From NCBI GenBank assembly GCA_947589205.1, contig CANQCJ010000100.1, positions 1-7,735 on the forward strand: a stretch of 7,735 bases of DNA, in the 5' to 3' direction. Source of the stretch: an uncultured Ruminococcus sp. Lineage in GTDB: Bacteria; Bacillota; Clostridia; Oscillospirales; Ruminococcaceae. Position numbers and translations under genes: made by a program. Below the pieces are notes generated by a model. That model did not search any database and was not told where the DNA came from. It saw only the letters and a list, made by a program, of their open reading frames with translations. Below, piece by piece: positions 1 to 6,301 of the stretch (within the stretch, counting starts at the first letter, position 1; each line of letters opens with the position of its first letter).

Positions 1-552
1 CTCCGAGGACGTTCGGTTCAGCGAACCCGTCGGCTCGTCGGCAAAAATTATTTTCGGTCCGTTTATCATGCTGCGGCAAATACACGCGCGCTGCAGCTGT
101 CCGCCGGAGACCTCGTTGATATCGTTCCCGGCGATCTCCGCTATGCCTAAACGCTTCATCAGCTCCCGTCCGCGCTCTTCGATCTGTTTTTTGCTTTCCC
201 TGCGTTTTGTCGATCTCACCGCGGGCAGGATCACGTTGTCTAAAACCGATAGATTTTTCATCATGTACATCTGCTGAAAAATAAATCCCATATCCTCAAG
301 ACGCATTTTTGCAAGCTCGTTTTCGCGCATTTCGACCATGCTTTTTCCGCAGAAAATTACATCTCCGGCGGTCGTTTTGTCCATTCCCGAAACGGTGTAC
401 AAAAGCGTCGATTTTCCCGAACCGGACGGTCCCATTACGCCTATCATTTCACCCTCCTTGACGCTGAAATTTACATTTCTCAGCACGTTATTCTGCCTTT
501 TATTTACGATATATGTTTTGCAAAGATCTCTTACCTCAAGTACATTTTCCAT
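1..552 (-). CDS. ABC exporter ATP-binding protein (MacB/LolD type), C-terminus cut by the window edge
   Basis: ATPase subunit that should drive the FtsX-type permease encoded just upstream. The 184 visible residues begin MENVLEVRDLCKTY and contain, in order, Walker A GPSGSGKST (residues 41-49), the Q-loop FIFQQ (90-94), the ABC signature VSGGQLQRA (148-156), Walker B IIFADEP (168-174, with Glu173 as the presumed catalytic base) and a D-loop-like SLN (177-179). The H-loop and C-terminus lie beyond position 1. The ATG at 550-552 is preceded by GGAGGA (561-566) at 8 bases. The gap to the permease stop codon is 17 bases, so the two are one operon with the permease first. The architecture is that of peptide/lipoprotein/antimicrobial exporters of the MacB superfamily. 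The substrate cannot be told from sequence, and no two-component system of the BceRS kind is visible in the window. Base composition is visibly more GC-rich than much of the permease. Confidence 0.95.
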   Translation of the reverse strand, partial: MENVLEVRDLCKTYIVNKRQNNVLRNVNFSVKEGEMIGVMGPSGSGKSTLLYTVSGMDKTTAGDVIFCGKSMVEMRENELAKMRLEDMGFIFQQMYMMKNLSVLDNVILPAVRSTKRRESKKQIEERGRELMKRLGIAEIAGNDINEVSGGQLQRACICRSMINGPKIIFADEPTGSLNRTSSE

Positions 553-560
553 AAAAATTT

Positions 561-566
561 TCCTCC
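561..566 (-). promoter_or_regulatory. Ribosome binding site of the ABC ATPase gene
   Basis: GGAGGA on the minus strand, 8 bases before the ATG at 550-552 and immediately after the permease stop codon at 570-572. It fixes the ATPase start and shows independent initiation within the operon. Confidence 0.85.
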
Positions 567-569
567 AAA

Positions 570-2939
570 TCATTCAATATTCGCAGTGTCCTGCGCTTTG
601 ATCGTTTTTGTATAGACCGCCGTTAAAAACGCGCTGATAACTACTGTTGCCATGATTATTAGCGGGTAGATCACGAACTGCTCGAGAACGTTAAATTGAT
701 ACTCTATACCCGCCGTTGCGCCCATTGTTGAGAAGATCGGTTCGATAAACAATATCAGCAGCGGCACGCAAAGTCCGGCGGCGACAAGCTGTGCTAAAAT
801 GACGGAAACCAAAAATCTTCCGGTGTGCTGCAGCATGATAGAACCGTTTTTAAAGCCTATCGCTTTCATAAGCGCGATCTCCGAGCTTTCCTTTGAAATG
901 AACGAACGCTCCATTAAAACAGCTATCAAAATAATTACAATTAAAGAGATCAGCAGCACAAAATTTCTTACACTCTTGATAGTGTCGGAAACGCCTGTTA
1001 CAGCATTTATAAATCCGCGTGCATCGTAAATATTTTTTTTGTTGTCAAAAATATCTTTTAATTTTTCTATACGCTCGGAAATTATTTTTTCATTCGGTCC
1101 ATCGTCAAAATTTATCTGATACGCGACAGCTCCCGTCATCAATTTGTTTGGAATTTTAAATTCGGGAGAAAGTCTGCCTATTGTTCCGGTCTGCATTATG
1201 CTTTGAAAAAGTGCTGTAACAATAAATTTTTTATCCTCTCCGTCAATATTTATTATCAATGTATCGCCGATATTTACATCCATTTTTTCGGCTAAAACCT
1301 CACTCAATGCGACTTCGTTTTCATATTTCGGCGCACTGCCCTTTGTGTATGTGTAATCGGTCGTTTTTGTGTCCTCGCACCAGACAAATGTCACCTTGTA
1401 TTTTGTGTCATTTGCCGTGACGGACAGGTTATACCATTCCTCCATGTAAACAGACGCGGGCATATCATTTTGCGCAAGAATATCCGAAATTTCCTTGATA
1501 GTTTCTTCGTCATTTTTTGCTCCCGATATGACATCCGTAATTCTTTTTGAATCCATAAAATAAACATCGCTTTTTGTTATTCCGAGCAGCTTAAGCATTT
1601 TTTCACTGCCGAGAGTATTCGCCGTAACGGACAAAACCATTACAAAAACCGTGCAAATTGCAAAAATAAATGTTATGACACTAAATTGCTTCGGCTGACT
1701 TATCACGTCATTTAACGCAAGAAATGCGGTGCTGTTTAATCTTGTTTTTCCAAGATGCAGAATGCTTTTTTTCCTGAAACGCTCGCCGGTTTGTCCGCTG
1801 CGAACAGCATCGATAGGCGACAGCTTTTTGATTTTTCCGGTGCAGCTCCAGCTGAAAAAAAGTATAACAGCGACTACAAAAATGCAGCACAAAATTTCCG
1901 TGATCTGCGAATTTTTATTCTCTAATACCATATCATCGCTGACGCTTTTAATAAGCATTTTTCCGAACGGGATATTTAAAAAATATCCGATAAACGCTCC
2001 AATAAAAGCTATGAAAAAATATTTTGTCAGATATATCAAGCGAATAGAATTGTTTTTCAGACCTATTGCTTTCATAACACCTATTTCGCGAAATTCCTCC
2101 GCAATTGTAAAGCCGATAGTAAAGCGAAGCACCACGAATGAAACTATGATAAGTCCTATGCTTAATATCAAAATTATCACTGCAACGATCATATTCATGA
2201 AATAACTCAGCTTGACAGTATCGTTGTCTATCATCAGATAAACATTTTCCGCATCGGAAATTTCCGATTGAAGCGCCTTTAAATTATCCGTTTCAATATA
2301 GTAAACACTGCCCGAATTATACTGCCTTGCAAAGTCATCATTTGCAATTTTTTTGAGATCCTCATCACTTACCAGCATTCTCGGATTGCCCATCATTTCC
2401 GCGCCTAAAAACGCGTCCTTGAGCACTCCCGCAAATTCAAATTCCATATTTATATCGCCGATCTCCAGTGTAAATTTGTCCCCGACCTGCAAGCCCGATC
2501 TGTTTGCTGCCGCTCCGGTAATGTACATTTTTCCGGACTCAACATTTTTGACAGCGTTATTGTTTTTATCAAAAAATTTGAATTTTGAATCGCTCAGCGA
2601 CTGTAAAATAGAAATGTTTGAATATTCCATCAGCTTTTTGCCGTTACGTTTAAAATTGTCCTCTGTTGTGTAGATCACATCGTCCCTGCGGTAGGACTTA
2701 GCATTTTCAGAGCTTTTGAGCAGCTCCTCAACCGAGTCCCTGCCGTCGGTTTTCTGCGACAAAATATAATAGTCCGCCATTCCCGCTTCCTCAAAATAAT
2801 GGTCAAGCCCTCCGCTGACTGCCGCGATATTATTGACGCTGCTTGCAACGAACATCGCCGAAAGTATCACAAACATCAGCAAAATTATGTTCATCGTCTT
2901 TTTTCGTTTCAGATCCTTTCGGATAATTCTCATGTACAT
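570..2939 (-). CDS. ABC transporter permease, FtsX/MacB type with two FtsX domains
   Basis: Membrane subunit of an ABC exporter, 789 residues, partner of the ATPase that follows 17 bases downstream. About eight membrane segments can be read: one near residues 17-40, then a large extracytoplasmic domain (about 42-245), segments at about 248-272, 300-322, 347-366 and 418-441, a second extracytoplasmic domain (about 445-655), and segments at about 659-677, 708-731 and 754-776. The duplicated FtsX domain is marked by two copies of the cytoplasmic coupling motif: EIGVMKAIGLKNNSI (285-299) and EIALMKAIGFKNGSI (687-701). SPIDAVR (374-380) is typical of the end of the first FtsX domain. The ATG at 2937-2939 has AAAGGAG (2949-2955) at 9 bases; the ATG two codons later would be 15 bases away, so the first is preferred. 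The family moves lipids, lipoproteins, peptides or antimicrobials, or acts mechanically; which applies here is not visible. Confidence 0.93.
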   Translation of the reverse strand: MYMRIIRKDLKRKKTMNIILLMFVILSAMFVASSVNNIAAVSGGLDHYFEEAGMADYYILSQKTDGRDSVEELLKSSENAKSYRRDDVIYTTEDNFKRNGKKLMEYSNISILQSLSDSKFKFFDKNNNAVKNVESGKMYITGAAANRSGLQVGDKFTLEIGDINMEFEFAGVLKDAFLGAEMMGNPRMLVSDEDLKKIANDDFARQYNSGSVYYIETDNLKALQSEISDAENVYLMIDNDTVKLSYFMNMIVAVIILILSIGLIIVSFVVLRFTIGFTIAEEFREIGVMKAIGLKNNSIRLIYLTKYFFIAFIGAFIGYFLNIPFGKMLIKSVSDDMVLENKNSQITEILCCIFVVAVILFFSWSCTGKIKKLSPIDAVRSGQTGERFRKKSILHLGKTRLNSTAFLALNDVISQPKQFSVITFIFAICTVFVMVLSVTANTLGSEKMLKLLGITKSDVYFMDSKRITDVISGAKNDEETIKEISDILAQNDMPASVYMEEWYNLSVTANDTKYKVTFVWCEDTKTTDYTYTKGSAPKYENEVALSEVLAEKMDVNIGDTLIINIDGEDKKFIVTALFQSIMQTGTIGRLSPEFKIPNKLMTGAVAYQINFDDGPNEKIISERIEKLKDIFDNKKNIYDARGFINAVTGVSDTIKSVRNFVLLISLIVIILIAVLMERSFISKESSEIALMKAIGFKNGSIMLQHTGRFLVSVILAQLVAAGLCVPLLILFIEPIFSTMGATAGIEYQFNVLEQFVIYPLIIMATVVISAFLTAVYTKTIKAQDTANIE

Positions 2940-2948
2940 TTTGCTGCA

Positions 2949-2955
2949 CTCCTTT
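2949..2955 (-). promoter_or_regulatory. Ribosome binding site of the ABC permease gene
   Basis: AAAGGAG on the minus strand, 9 bases before the ATG at 2937-2939. It favours this ATG over the in-frame ATG at 2931-2933. Confidence 0.8.
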
Positions 2956-2965
2956 CTTTGTTTTT

Positions 2966-2995
2966 ATTATAGCACGAAAATTATTAAAAAGTCCT
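2966..2995 (-). promoter_or_regulatory. Probable promoter of the ABC exporter operon
   Basis: A perfect -10 TATAAT lies at 2966-2971 (minus strand), about 27 bases before the permease ATG. The best -35 is weak: AGGACT at 2990-2995, sharing only the GAC of TTGACA, with an 18-base spacer. The weak -35 suggests low basal expression or an activator, but this is inference. It lies between the MATE terminator and the permease, so the exporter operon has its own promoter. Confidence 0.6.
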
Positions 2996-3014
2996 TAAAT
3001 CCGAAATTTAAAAC

Positions 3015-3057
3015 AAAAAAGCATGGCGGCTGTTTTTTCAAGCACTTTGCGCCATGC
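3015..3057 (-). terminator. Intrinsic terminator of the MATE gene
   Basis: On the minus strand the stem GCATGGCG (3050-3057) pairs perfectly with CGCCATGC (3021-3028) across a 21-base loop, followed by TTTTTT (3015-3020). It starts 9 bases after the MATE stop codon. The loop is longer than usual, but the 8-bp GC-rich stem and the T run make the call firm. It separates the MATE transcript from the ABC exporter operon. Confidence 0.85.
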
Positions 3058-3066
3058 CCTTTGAAT

Positions 3067-4428
3067 TTAAATTTTTTCAAGATATCGTTTTTTTATACGC
3101 GCCGTTTCGATATAATAGCTCGTTATCAGCACCATATCCGCACCCGCCCATGCGAGTACCTCCGCCCAGAAAAGTCCCTCCGTTCCGATAAGCTTCGGCA
3201 GAAAAATTATCGTCGTTATTCGCATGACAAGCTCCGCGCCGCCGGAAACCATCGGCATGACCGTGTCGCCAAGCCCTTGCAGCGATGAGCGGTAGATGTG
3301 AAGCAGATATAGTATCGGCAAAAACGCCGACATGATCGACAGATAGTGATAAGCGATCTTGACCGCAGCAGCCGCTTCCTTCGGATCCTCGGAGGAAATA
3401 AACGCGCCGACAATAACCTTTCCAAAAAGAAACATCGCCGCGCCTATGACCGCCGCCGTTGTAACGCCCATTATTACAGCGGTATGTACGCCTTTTGTTA
3501 TGCGCTTTATTTTGCCCGCGCCGTAATTCTGACCGACATAGGTCGTAAGCGCGAAGCCGTATGAGATCGCCGCGATTTCAAGGATACCGTAAAGCTTATT
3601 GGTGGCGGTAAATCCCGCTATGTACAGCACTCCGCAGCCGTTTATGACAAACTGAACGACAAGTCCTCCGACGGAAATTATTACATTCTGAAATGCAAAC
3701 GGCATGGCGAGCTTCATGAGCTTTGCGGCTATCGCTCCGTCAAAACGGCGTTCTTGTTTTTGCGTGCGGATAATTTCAATTTTTTTGAGCGAAAGATAAC
3801 AAATGACCGCCGAAAGGAGCTGACCTATCAGCGTGGCTGCCGCCGCGCCCGCGACTCCCCATTTAAAAACCATCACAAACAAAAGGTCGAGGACTATATT
3901 GCAAATCGACGCTGCTATCATCGCCCTCAAAGGCGTTTGGCTGTCGCCGAGAGAGCGCAGGACGGACGCCGCAAAATTGTATGCCATTACAATTGGAACG
4001 CCTGCGAAAATTACGCTTAGATATGTTACCGTTATCGGGAAAATTTTTGCGGGCGTGTTTAAAAGATGAAGGATAGGTTTTAATGAAGCAAATGCAAAGC
4101 AGAGCACTCCTGCTGAGCAAATTATCGAAAGTCTGAACGATGTGACAAAGGATCTTTTGAGCTTTTCAATATTATTCGCGCCGAAATCCTGCGCAAGACG
4201 AATGGAAAAGCCCTGCGCAAAGCCTTGGATAAGGCTCAAAACAAGCCAGTTGAGCCATTCGCCGTTGCCTATCGCCGCCAGTGCATTTAGACCGAGCTGA
4301 TTTCCTACGACCATCGAATCGACCATTGTATAAAGCTGCTGAAAAACGTTTCCGACCATCAGCGGCAGTGCAAAAGAAAAGAGTATCCGTAACGGAGACC
4401 CCGACGTCATATTTTTGACTGACTGCAT
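3067..4428 (-). CDS. MATE family multidrug/cation efflux transporter
   Basis: Integral membrane antiporter that exports organic cations or drugs using a Na+ or H+ gradient (family knowledge). It has 453 residues from the preferred start, the usual length for 12-helix MATE proteins, and is hydrophobic throughout. The N-terminus has the clostridial MATE pattern: MTSGSP (residues 7-12) followed by PLMVGNVFQQLYTMVDSMVVG (about 22-42). A second half-repeat begins near AMPFAFQNVIISVGG. An in-frame ATG exists four codons upstream (4438-4440), but the only good Shine-Dalgarno, GGAGGAG at 4432-4438, lies inside those extra codons and points to the ATG at 4426-4428. The extended -10 promoter at 4486-4514 and the terminator at 3015-3057 make it a single-gene unit. 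The operator-like repeats at 4586-4655 may control it. The substrate is unknown. Codon use is visibly more GC-rich than in the genes at 4700-6900. Confidence 0.93.
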   Translation of the reverse strand: MQSVKNMTSGSPLRILFSFALPLMVGNVFQQLYTMVDSMVVGNQLGLNALAAIGNGEWLNWLVLSLIQGFAQGFSIRLAQDFGANNIEKLKRSFVTSFRLSIICSAGVLCFAFASLKPILHLLNTPAKIFPITVTYLSVIFAGVPIVMAYNFAASVLRSLGDSQTPLRAMIAASICNIVLDLLFVMVFKWGVAGAAAATLIGQLLSAVICYLSLKKIEIIRTQKQERRFDGAIAAKLMKLAMPFAFQNVIISVGGLVVQFVINGCGVLYIAGFTATNKLYGILEIAAISYGFALTTYVGQNYGAGKIKRITKGVHTAVIMGVTTAAVIGAAMFLFGKVIVGAFISSEDPKEAAAAVKIAYHYLSIMSAFLPILYLLHIYRSSLQGLGDTVMPMVSGGAELVMRITTIIFLPKLIGTEGLFWAEVLAWAGADMVLITSYYIETARIKKRYLEKI

Positions 4429-4431
4429 AAA

Positions 4432-4438
4432 CTCCTCC
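4432..4438 (-). promoter_or_regulatory. Ribosome binding site that decides the MATE start
   Basis: GGAGGAG on the minus strand, with 5 bases between GGAGG and the ATG at 4426-4428. It overlaps the upstream in-frame ATG at 4438-4440, which itself has only AT-rich sequence before it. The longer 457-residue reading is therefore unlikely. Confidence 0.75.
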
Positions 4439-4485
4439 ATACTGTTATAATTTCTCTAAAAAATATACAAAATCAGACTTATTTC

Positions 4486-4514
4486 AGTATAGCACATATT
4501 AAAATTAAAATCAA
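4486..4514 (-). promoter_or_regulatory. Promoter of the MATE gene (extended -10)
   Basis: On the minus strand: -35 TTGATT at 4509-4514, a 17-base spacer, and -10 TATACT at 4486-4491 with the TG of an extended -10 at 4493-4494. The 5' leader to the preferred ATG would be roughly 50 bases. Confidence 0.75.
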
Positions 4515-4585
4515 GAGATCTTTTCATATTTTTTATCAGGCTGCAAAATGCTTCAGTGAATTTCGGAGCAGATCGCTTTGATATT

Positions 4586-4607
4586 TAAATACCGTATAAG
4601 GTATTTA
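4586..4607. promoter_or_regulatory. Perfect 22-base palindrome, candidate operator
   Basis: TAAATACC (4586-4593), a 6-base centre GTATAA, then GGTATTTA (4600-4607): 8-bp perfect arms. It lies about 70 bases upstream of the MATE -35 box in the spacer after the EFR1 gene. No T run follows in either direction, so it is not an intrinsic terminator. The form suits a dimeric regulator (TetR-, MarR- or MerR-like), but the regulator is not in the window and the assignment is inference. Confidence 0.45.
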
Positions 4608-4611
4608 TGCG

Positions 4612-4655
4612 TTGATGTCACATCAAGATATTGATGTGAATGTCATCATTGTCAA
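4612..4655. repeat. Cluster of alternating TTGATGT / ACATCAA half sites
   Basis: TTGATGT (4612-4618) and ACATCAA (4620-4626) form a perfect 15-base palindrome around one central base. The same second arm also pairs forward: TCACATCAA (4618-4626) with TTGATGTGA (4631-4639) around GATA, a 9-bp hairpin or second palindrome. A degenerate ATGTCATCAT follows, and a minus-strand TTGACA lies at 4650-4655. Three half sites in alternating orientation within 30 bases suggest cooperative regulator binding. TTGAT-N5-ATCAA resembles an FNR-like box (TTGAT-N4-ATCAA) but has one base too many in the spacer. It lies downstream of the EFR1 gene and upstream of the MATE promoter. Confidence 0.45.
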
Positions 4656-4699
4656 ATATCATTCTTTATTATCACATTATATGCAGATCTCAAATTTTT

Positions 4700-5458
4700 T
4701 CAAACATATCTATCAAATCTGCACTGCTCAACGATCCTTTCGCCAAGCAGCGTTACGGCTTGCTTCGGACACAAGCTTATACAGCGATAGCACATCGTGC
4801 ATTTTCCTCCGGCAGCGGCTTTATTGTTTTCAATTTTTATATTTTTCATTGGGCAATTTTTACTGCATAAACCGCAGCCGATGCAGGAATCGCTTATTTT
4901 TAATTTGTCGGTGTAATTTGTAGTTTTATTATAAAACCATAATCTTTGTCCGAATAAGCCTTTAATATGCGCAAAAAAGCTCAGACCCTCCTGCGGAAAA
5001 TTACCGTTTTTTATTTGCTTTGCCGCAATTTCAATTCGCTCATCGGCGGCTTTTACGATAAGCTTATTTTCCTCAATGCTCTTTTTCAGCATTTTGCTGT
5101 CGCAGACCGAATCGGGCATTTTAAGCTGCAATCCGCCAAGTATCACTGCGCCGTATTTTTTTAAGATCCGAGCAGTACAGCCTGTTCCGTCGCCGCTGAA
5201 AAGTCCCATAGTATTAAGGCAAAATACTTTTTTACCGCTCCACAAGGAGGAATTATTTTTAATAAGATCACGCACCATAAATGGCGCATTGGAAAACTGC
5301 GTCGGATAGCCGAGCACTATCGTGTCGTGATTTTTTAAAATTTGAATAATATCATTGTTTTCTAACGGAAAGCATTCCGCAGACGGATCTAAAATTTTGA
5401 CTAATTTTTCAACGCAATGCTTGGTGTTTCCCGTTCCGCTCAGATAAATCCCTACCAC
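4700..5458 (-). CDS. EFR1-type flavodoxin-ferredoxin fusion protein
   Basis: Predicted cytoplasmic electron carrier of 252 residues. The N-terminal flavodoxin-like domain (about 1-150) has the FMN phosphate loop SGTGNT at 7-12. The C-terminal part carries two [4Fe-4S] clusters of the CxxCxxCxxxCP form: Cys192/195/198/202 and Cys220/223/226/230. The same layout is seen in the EFR1 family of anaerobes (known family; partner enzyme generally unknown). The start is GTG (5456-5458), supported by GGAGGT at 5467-5472 and by the flavodoxin fold beginning at once with VGIYLSGTGNT. No good promoter is adjacent: TTGACG (5532-5537) and TATAGA (5507-5512) are 19 bases apart, which is suboptimal. No clear terminator follows the stop codon. 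All eight cluster cysteines are present, so it looks functional. What it reduces cannot be read from its neighbours. Confidence 0.9.
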   Translation of the reverse strand: MVGIYLSGTGNTKHCVEKLVKILDPSAECFPLENNDIIQILKNHDTIVLGYPTQFSNAPFMVRDLIKNNSSLWSGKKVFCLNTMGLFSGDGTGCTARILKKYGAVILGGLQLKMPDSVCDSKMLKKSIEENKLIVKAADERIEIAAKQIKNGNFPQEGLSFFAHIKGLFGQRLWFYNKTTNYTDKLKISDSCIGCGLCSKNCPMKNIKIENNKAAAGGKCTMCYRCISLCPKQAVTLLGERIVEQCRFDRYV

Positions 5459-5466
5459 TTGCTTAT

Positions 5467-5472
5467 ACCTCC
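5467..5472 (-). promoter_or_regulatory. Ribosome binding site for the GTG start of the EFR1-type gene
   Basis: GGAGGT on the minus strand, with 9 bases between GGAGG and the GTG at 5456-5458. No alternative ATG exists before the FMN-binding loop, so this site decides the non-ATG start. Confidence 0.8.
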
Positions 5473-5516
5473 GTTGGATCTAAAATTCTAACTCTTTTAT
5501 TTTTCTTCTATATCCG

Positions 5517-5645
5517 CTGTCATTTTTTGACCGTCAAGGCCGCACCCTTTTTTCTTGTTCTGCCCTTCGTCAACAGCCTTGCAAAACCGATACCATGCTG
5601 TGTGCCTATGTAAACATATCCGTTAAATTCGGCAGATCTGTTCTA
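5517..5645. other. GC-richer intergenic island of unknown nature
   Basis: Most of the 245-base spacer between the EFR1-type gene and the small gene pair is visibly richer in GC than its AT-rich surroundings. It is open in several frames on both strands. On the minus strand, 5523-5642 reads a 40-codon frame ending ARLLTKGRTRKKGAALTVKK, and 5500-5622 reads a 41-codon frame containing KAVDEGQNKKKGCGLDGQK. On the plus strand a frame through 5524-5610 reads TVKAAPFFLVLPFVNSLAKP. None has a start codon with a Shine-Dalgarno, so I do not call a gene. It could be a degraded gene end, a dispersed intergenic repeat or part of a structured RNA. I do not recognise it. It contains a small palindrome, TTGACCGTCAA (5527-5537). 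Confidence 0.4.
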
Positions 5646-5675
5646 AAGCTGTTTAATATAATGACATCTATTCAA

Positions 5676-5700
5676 CAAAATCGTTTGTAAAATAAACGAT
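5676..5700 (-). terminator. Weak hairpin after the small gene pair, possible terminator
   Basis: Minus-strand ATCGTTT (5694-5700) pairs with AAACGAT (5680-5686) around a 7-base loop, followed by TTTTG (5675-5679). It begins 3 bases past the stop codon at 5704-5706, which is the right place. The stem is AT-rich and the T run is short, so termination would be inefficient at best. Confidence 0.35.
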
Positions 5701-5703
5701 ATA

Positions 5704-6003
5704 TCATTTATAAAACATATCAAAATAATTCAAATAATTATCCATCAAGGAATCAATATTCAAATTTTTATCAGTCATGCAATGCTGATAAAATACAAGA
5801 TCTTCGCTTTTCTTATCGCAGATCTCTATATCCTCAAAGCCATTGTCCCTTATGGTCAATTCGGTGAAAAAATCTTTGTTTTCATAAGTCAGTATCAACG
5901 CGTCAGCCGGCTCGCATACCTCAATAAGCCGCAAGCCATAGCGTTCCATTTTTGCCGTGTTAAGCTCTAACCATTTTTTAAAATCCGATAAGATCATTCT
6001 CAT
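5704..6003 (-). CDS. Small acidic protein of unknown function
   Basis: Product of 99 residues (97 from the second ATG), no signal peptide and no membrane segment. It reads as a complete compact domain: an N-terminal amphipathic stretch DFKKWLELNTAKMERYG, alternating hydrophobic strands (GLRLIEVC, ADALILTYEN, FTELTIRDN), and an acidic/aromatic tail ending YLNYFDMFYK. I do not recognise a family. The size, acidity and pairing with another small gene recall immunity-type or antitoxin-like proteins, but there is no direct evidence. It overlaps the end of the upstream small gene by 26 bases in another frame, implying translational coupling. Start choice is open: the ATG at 6001-6003 has only GGGGG about 10 bases away, whereas the ATG at 5995-5997 has AGGG at 7 bases. 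Base composition is AT-rich. Confidence 0.65.
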   Translation of the reverse strand: MRMILSDFKKWLELNTAKMERYGLRLIEVCEPADALILTYENKDFFTELTIRDNGFEDIEICDKKSEDLVFYQHCMTDKNLNIDSLMDNYLNYFDMFYK

Positions 6004-6199
6004 ACCCTAATAACCCCCGTATCAATTCGGATAAAGATCCGCTGCTTACGCCATAACAAAATTCATCTATATCTGTTCGTTCAAAATCATTGCTTTGATC
6101 TGTATCTTCAAAATAAACCTTTAGATCTATATTTCTTTGAGTAATTTCTCTGACATCTGACAGCAATTTAATTGCATTGTCTCTGTGTAATTTGCTCAT
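5978..6199 (-). CDS. Small protein of unknown function, first gene of a coupled pair
   Basis: Product of 73 residues beginning MSKLHRDNAIKLLSDV, cytoplasmic, with no membrane segment. An N-terminal helix is followed by a charged, acidic middle (YFEDTDQSNDFERTDIDEF) and a C-terminal segment SGSLSELIRGLLGYENDL. I do not recognise a family. An upstream in-frame TTG (6221-6223) would add eight residues, but the ATG at 6197-6199 has AAGGG (6209-6213) at 9 bases, and the -10 box at 6229-6234 sits too close to the TTG. It overlaps the next gene, and both should be made from the promoter at 6229-6257. It is divergent from kptA. Being short, it could be a truncated remnant of a longer protein, but the promoter, ribosome site and coupling argue for a real gene. 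Confidence 0.6.
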   Translation of the reverse strand: MSKLHRDNAIKLLSDVREITQRNIDLKVYFEDTDQSNDFERTDIDEFCYGVSSGSLSELIRGLLGYENDLIGF

Positions 6200-6208
6200 A
6201 GGATCATA

Positions 6209-6213
6209 CCCTT
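6209..6213 (-). promoter_or_regulatory. Ribosome binding site deciding the start of the 73-residue gene
   Basis: AAGGG on the minus strand, 9 bases before the ATG at 6197-6199. It favours this ATG over the upstream TTG at 6221-6223. Confidence 0.6.
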
Positions 6214-6228
6214 CTGCCTGCAAAATAA

Positions 6229-6257
6229 ATTATATCATTTTTAGATCATAAAGTCAA
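6229..6257 (-). promoter_or_regulatory. Near-consensus promoter of the small gene pair
   Basis: On the minus strand: -35 TTGACT (6252-6257), a 17-base spacer, and -10 TATAAT (6229-6234) with the extended TG at 6236-6237 (TGATATAAT). It is divergent from the kptA promoter, with 39 bases between the two -35 boxes. Confidence 0.8.
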
Positions 6258-6271
6258 GCTATACCATTAGA

Positions 6272-6301
6272 TGATCACGCAGATCAAGAAAAATACTTGA
6301 T
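6272..6301. promoter_or_regulatory. Overlapping inverted repeats between the divergent promoters, candidate operator
   Basis: TGATC (6272-6276) with GATCA (6282-6286) around 5 bases, and ATCAAG (6283-6288) with CTTGAT (6296-6301) around 7 bases. The second repeat overlaps the kptA -35 box (6297-6302), where a bound repressor would block it. The arms are short, so chance is a real alternative in AT-rich DNA. Confidence 0.35.

Noticed and set aside
1729..2205. 158-codon plus-strand frame inside the permease
   Set aside because: Antisense to a clear membrane protein gene with conserved FtsX motifs; no ribosome site and no recognisable domain.
4586..4607. Terminator of the EFR1-type gene
   Set aside because: The hairpin is AT-rich, lies about 95 bases beyond the stop codon and has no T run in the direction of transcription.
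4612..4639. CRISPR-like or phage attachment repeat at the TTGATGT cluster
   Set aside because: The repeats are inverted and only 7-9 bases long, with no regular spacers, cas genes, integrase or tRNA nearby.
4627..4655. Minus-strand TTGACA (4650-4655) as the -35 of a second MATE promoter
   Set aside because: The hexamer at 17-base spacing is AATATC, a poor -10, while a much better promoter exists at 4486-4514. Kept only as part of the half-site cluster.
4612..4923. Plus-strand reading frame of about 100 codons starting in the MATE/EFR1 spacer
   Set aside because: It runs antisense through the cysteine-rich end of the EFR1-type gene, has no ribosome site and shows no protein-like pattern; it is a shadow.
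5500..5642. A small minus-strand gene in the EFR1 upstream region
   Set aside because: The frames of about 40 codons lack a start codon with a Shine-Dalgarno and overlap each other, so no CDS is called; the block is listed as an unexplained island.
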